From Paenibacillus sp. JCM 10914 (lineage in GTDB: Bacteria > Bacillota > Bacilli > Paenibacillales > Paenibacillaceae): 37,838 bases of DNA. This document shows, piece by piece, positions 36,183 through 37,838 of this stretch. Below the pieces are notes generated by a model. That model was not told where the DNA came from. It worked only from the letters and a program-made list of their open reading frames with translations, and did not search any database. Within the stretch, counting starts at the first letter, position 1. Every line of letters starts with the position of its first letter. Both the position numbers and the translations under genes were made by a program. The stretch spans positions 1 to 37,838 of the forward strand of contig NZ_BAZR01000043.1 in assembly GCF_001315105.1 (NCBI RefSeq), given 5' to 3'.

Positions 36183-37439
36183 TTACTCCCTAGCCCATTG
36201 ATCCAGCTTATCATCTCCCGGCAGAAGCAGTGCGAGCAGTCCCAGAGCGGGCAGGAAACCAATAGCAATCATTACGTTGCCAATTCCCCATGTATCACTA
36301 AGATTACCAAGGACAAGCGAGCCGATTCCTCCCATACCGAAGGCGAAGCCGGTAATCAAGCCGGACACGGTACCGATATTGCCTGGATGCAGCATTTGGG
36401 CGTAGACCACCGTGACCGAGAAGCTCGATAACAGTACGAATCCACCGATGACGAGCAGCACGCCGGCCCAGAACGGAGAAGCGAACGGCAAGATTAGAGC
36501 GATCGGCGCCGTACCGATCATGGAGAACATAATCATGTTACGTCTGCCAAAACGGTCGGCGAGCGGTCCGCCGAAGAAAGTTCCTACAGCCCCAGAAGCC
36601 AGGAACAGGAAAATATAAATCTGAGCATTGTCCAATTTAATTTGGTAGGCGTCCATTAAATAGAAGGCGTAATAGCTGCTGATGGCTGCGCCGTACCAAG
36701 ACCGGATAAACACAAGGACGACAAGCACGAGCGTTGCGTTCAAAATGCTTTTGCGTCGTGCCGGATCGAGCGAACGACCGGAAGTCCTTTTTTTAAAGGT
36801 ATAACCTGCCTTTAGCATGTCGTGATACCATTTGGCAACGTAAGACTGGACGAGTATCCCAGCAGCAGCCACAAAGGTAAATCCTATGGCACCAAACTGA
36901 CCGAATGGAACAAAGATATAACGTGTTAACAACGGAGCCAGCGACTGTCCCGCATTTCCTCCGACCTGAAAGATCGACTGTGACAATCCTTTTCGCATGC
37001 CGGCAGCCATATGCGCGACACGCATCCCTTCTGGATGAAACGTAGCTGAGCCCAGTCCGATTAGAATCACCGCGAACAGAACCAACACATAAGTATGGGC
37101 ATATGCGAGAATGAATACGCCTGCGAAGGTAAAGCACATTCCGATCGGAAGAAGAATCGGGGTTGGCTTTCGATCAGCAGCATAGCCGATGACGGGCTGG
37201 ATAATAGAAGAAGTAAAATTGATAGCGAACGATATCCATCCGATCTGCGTGAACGTCAACATAAGATTATCCTTCAATATAGGAAAGATCGCAGGTATGA
37301 CGGATTGAATGGAATCATTAAACAAATGGACAAAGCTGATGGCGAGCAGAATTTTGTAAACCGTAGCTTGCCCGGCCTCTCCGTGAGCTGGACTGGGTTT
37401 GTCTTGGGGACGCTGGAGAGCAATGCTTTTGTCAGCCAT
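36183..37439 (-). CDS. MFS transporter, fosmidomycin-resistance (Fsr) family-like
   Basis: 418 residues from the ATG at 37439, ten bases after AAGGAG; a TTG three codons upstream is too close to that site. Twelve hydrophobic segments are expected. The first begins VHLFNDSIQSVIPAIFPILK, and ATFHPEGMRVAHMAAG, SQSIFQVGGNAGQSLAPLL and GGPLADRFGRRN are typical of Fsr-type proton-driven efflux proteins. GYAADR and GGPLADRFGRR are the two loop 2-3/8-9 MFS signatures. Export of small drugs is known for the family, but the true substrate here cannot be told. It stands alone, convergent with the small gene and divergent from the rRNA operon. Confidence 0.88.
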   Translation of the reverse strand: MADKSIALQRPQDKPSPAHGEAGQATVYKILLAISFVHLFNDSIQSVIPAIFPILKDNLMLTFTQIGWISFAINFTSSIIQPVIGYAADRKPTPILLPIGMCFTFAGVFILAYAHTYVLVLFAVILIGLGSATFHPEGMRVAHMAAGMRKGLSQSIFQVGGNAGQSLAPLLTRYIFVPFGQFGAIGFTFVAAAGILVQSYVAKWYHDMLKAGYTFKKRTSGRSLDPARRKSILNATLVLVVLVFIRSWYGAAISSYYAFYLMDAYQIKLDNAQIYIFLFLASGAVGTFFGGPLADRFGRRNMIMFSMIGTAPIALILPFASPFWAGVLLVIGGFVLLSSFSVTVVYAQMLHPGNIGTVSGLITGFAFGMGGIGSLVLGNLSDTWGIGNVMIAIGFLPALGLLALLLPGDDKLDQWARE

Positions 37440-37592
37440 GCTTGGCAAACTCCTTTCTTATGAGATGACTCGAACGCGTGAAAAGCGATGAATTAACAGT
37501 AGTCCCATTCGTGCAGGAAATCAATTACATTTCGAGATGAAACCTATAAAATATCCGGTCAGGGAATGAGTGAATAATTTTAATAAAAACAC

Positions 37593-37621
37593 TTGCTATA
37601 ACGATGAGCTCATGGTATATT
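37593..37621 (+). promoter_or_regulatory. Upstream promoter (P1-like) of the rRNA operon
   Basis: TTGCTA (37593-37598) and TATATT (37616-37621) are 17 bp apart, with an A/T-rich stretch just upstream like an UP element. Confidence 0.6.
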
Positions 37622-37682
37622 ACTAATTGTCGCTTTTGACATATATTCTTCGGAACATGTCGAAAGATGTCGAAAAAAATGA

Positions 37683-37711
37683 TTGACACCAGGTTCTAAA
37701 CTTGGTAAGAT
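37683..37711 (+). promoter_or_regulatory. Downstream promoter (P2-like) of the rRNA operon
   Basis: A consensus TTGACA (37683-37688) is 17 bp from TAAGAT (37706-37711). An overlapping TATAAT at 37711-37716 would give a 22-bp spacer and is less likely. The P1/P2 arrangement is usual for Bacillales rrn operons. Confidence 0.72.
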
Positions 37712-37717
37712 ATAATC

Positions 37718-37838
37718 CTGCGCTGCTGAATTGAAAGTATTAGCATCGCGGACCAACAAGTTCTTTGAAAACTGAACAAATGGAACACGTCAATGTAATA
37801 CAAAGCAAACGTTGATACGTTAGCTTCTAAATGAGCAA
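37718..37838 (+). other. rRNA operon leader (16S gene begins beyond the window)
   Basis: TTCTTTGAAAACTGAAC at 37761-37777 matches the boxA-like antitermination element found in leaders and spacers of Bacillales rRNA operons. The 16S start sequence itself (AGAGTTTGATC) is not reached, so only the leader is annotated. The 398 bp from the MFS start to the window end contain only the two promoters and this leader. Confidence 0.75.

Noticed and set aside
1..37838. CRISPR arrays, insertion sequences, tRNA genes or prophage genes
   Set aside because: No spaced direct repeats, transposase motifs, tRNA cloverleaf or phage genes were seen on either strand.
37718..37838. 16S rRNA gene start inside the window
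   Set aside because: The leader with the boxA-like element is present, but the conserved 16S 5' end is not reached before the last base.

Overview
The window looks like a chromosomal segment of a low-to-mid GC Firmicute of the Paenibacillaceae, most likely Paenibacillus. The evidence is the pcrB-pcrA-ligA order, strong AGGAGG-type ribosome binding sites with frequent TTG/GTG starts, a secreted protease with SLH domains, an O-antigen-ligase/TPR protein of the kind found in Gram-positive S-layer glycosylation loci, and a Bacillus-type rRNA leader at the right edge. This assignment rests on gene content; no database search was possible.

Layout. 1-815: 3' part of a U32-family gene with its terminator. 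992-1864: galU. 1925-4387 (minus): membrane O-antigen ligase/polymerase-like protein with a C-terminal helical-repeat region. 4516-18990: a visibly AT-rich polysaccharide cassette holding an ABC-2 permease, a fused double ATPase, two large related glycosyltransferases flanking a methyltransferase with a coiled-coil tail, a UDP-sugar dehydrogenase, a GT2, an alpha/beta-hydrolase-like protein, a 580-bp stretch of gene debris, and an MBOAT/DHHW O-acylation pair. 19012-22238: rmlACBD (dTDP-L-rhamnose). 22353-25676: two GT2 enzymes and the polyprenyl-phosphate sugar transferase that starts the glycan. 25878-31050: pcrB, pcrA, ligA. 31409-35788: large subtilase with SLH anchor. 35929-36126: small two-helix membrane protein. 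36183-37439 (minus): Fsr-like MFS transporter. 37593-37838: tandem promoters and leader of an rRNA operon whose 16S gene starts just outside the window.

How it works together (inference). GalU and RmlACBD make UDP-glucose and dTDP-rhamnose, and the dehydrogenase makes a UDP-uronic acid. The initiating transferase loads a sugar on undecaprenyl phosphate, the GTs extend it, the methyltransferase may modify or cap it, and the ABC transporter exports it. MBOAT/DHHW acylate it outside, and the Wzy/WaaL-like protein transfers or polymerises it, possibly onto a surface protein as in S-layer glycosylation systems.

Caution on data quality. Five otherwise intact genes (ABC permease, UDP-sugar dehydrogenase, hydrolase-like gene, initiating transferase, ligA) each carry exactly one missing base. 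Since ligA is expected to be essential, most or all of these are more likely sequence errors than mutations. They are annotated below as single genes with the point of damage stated.
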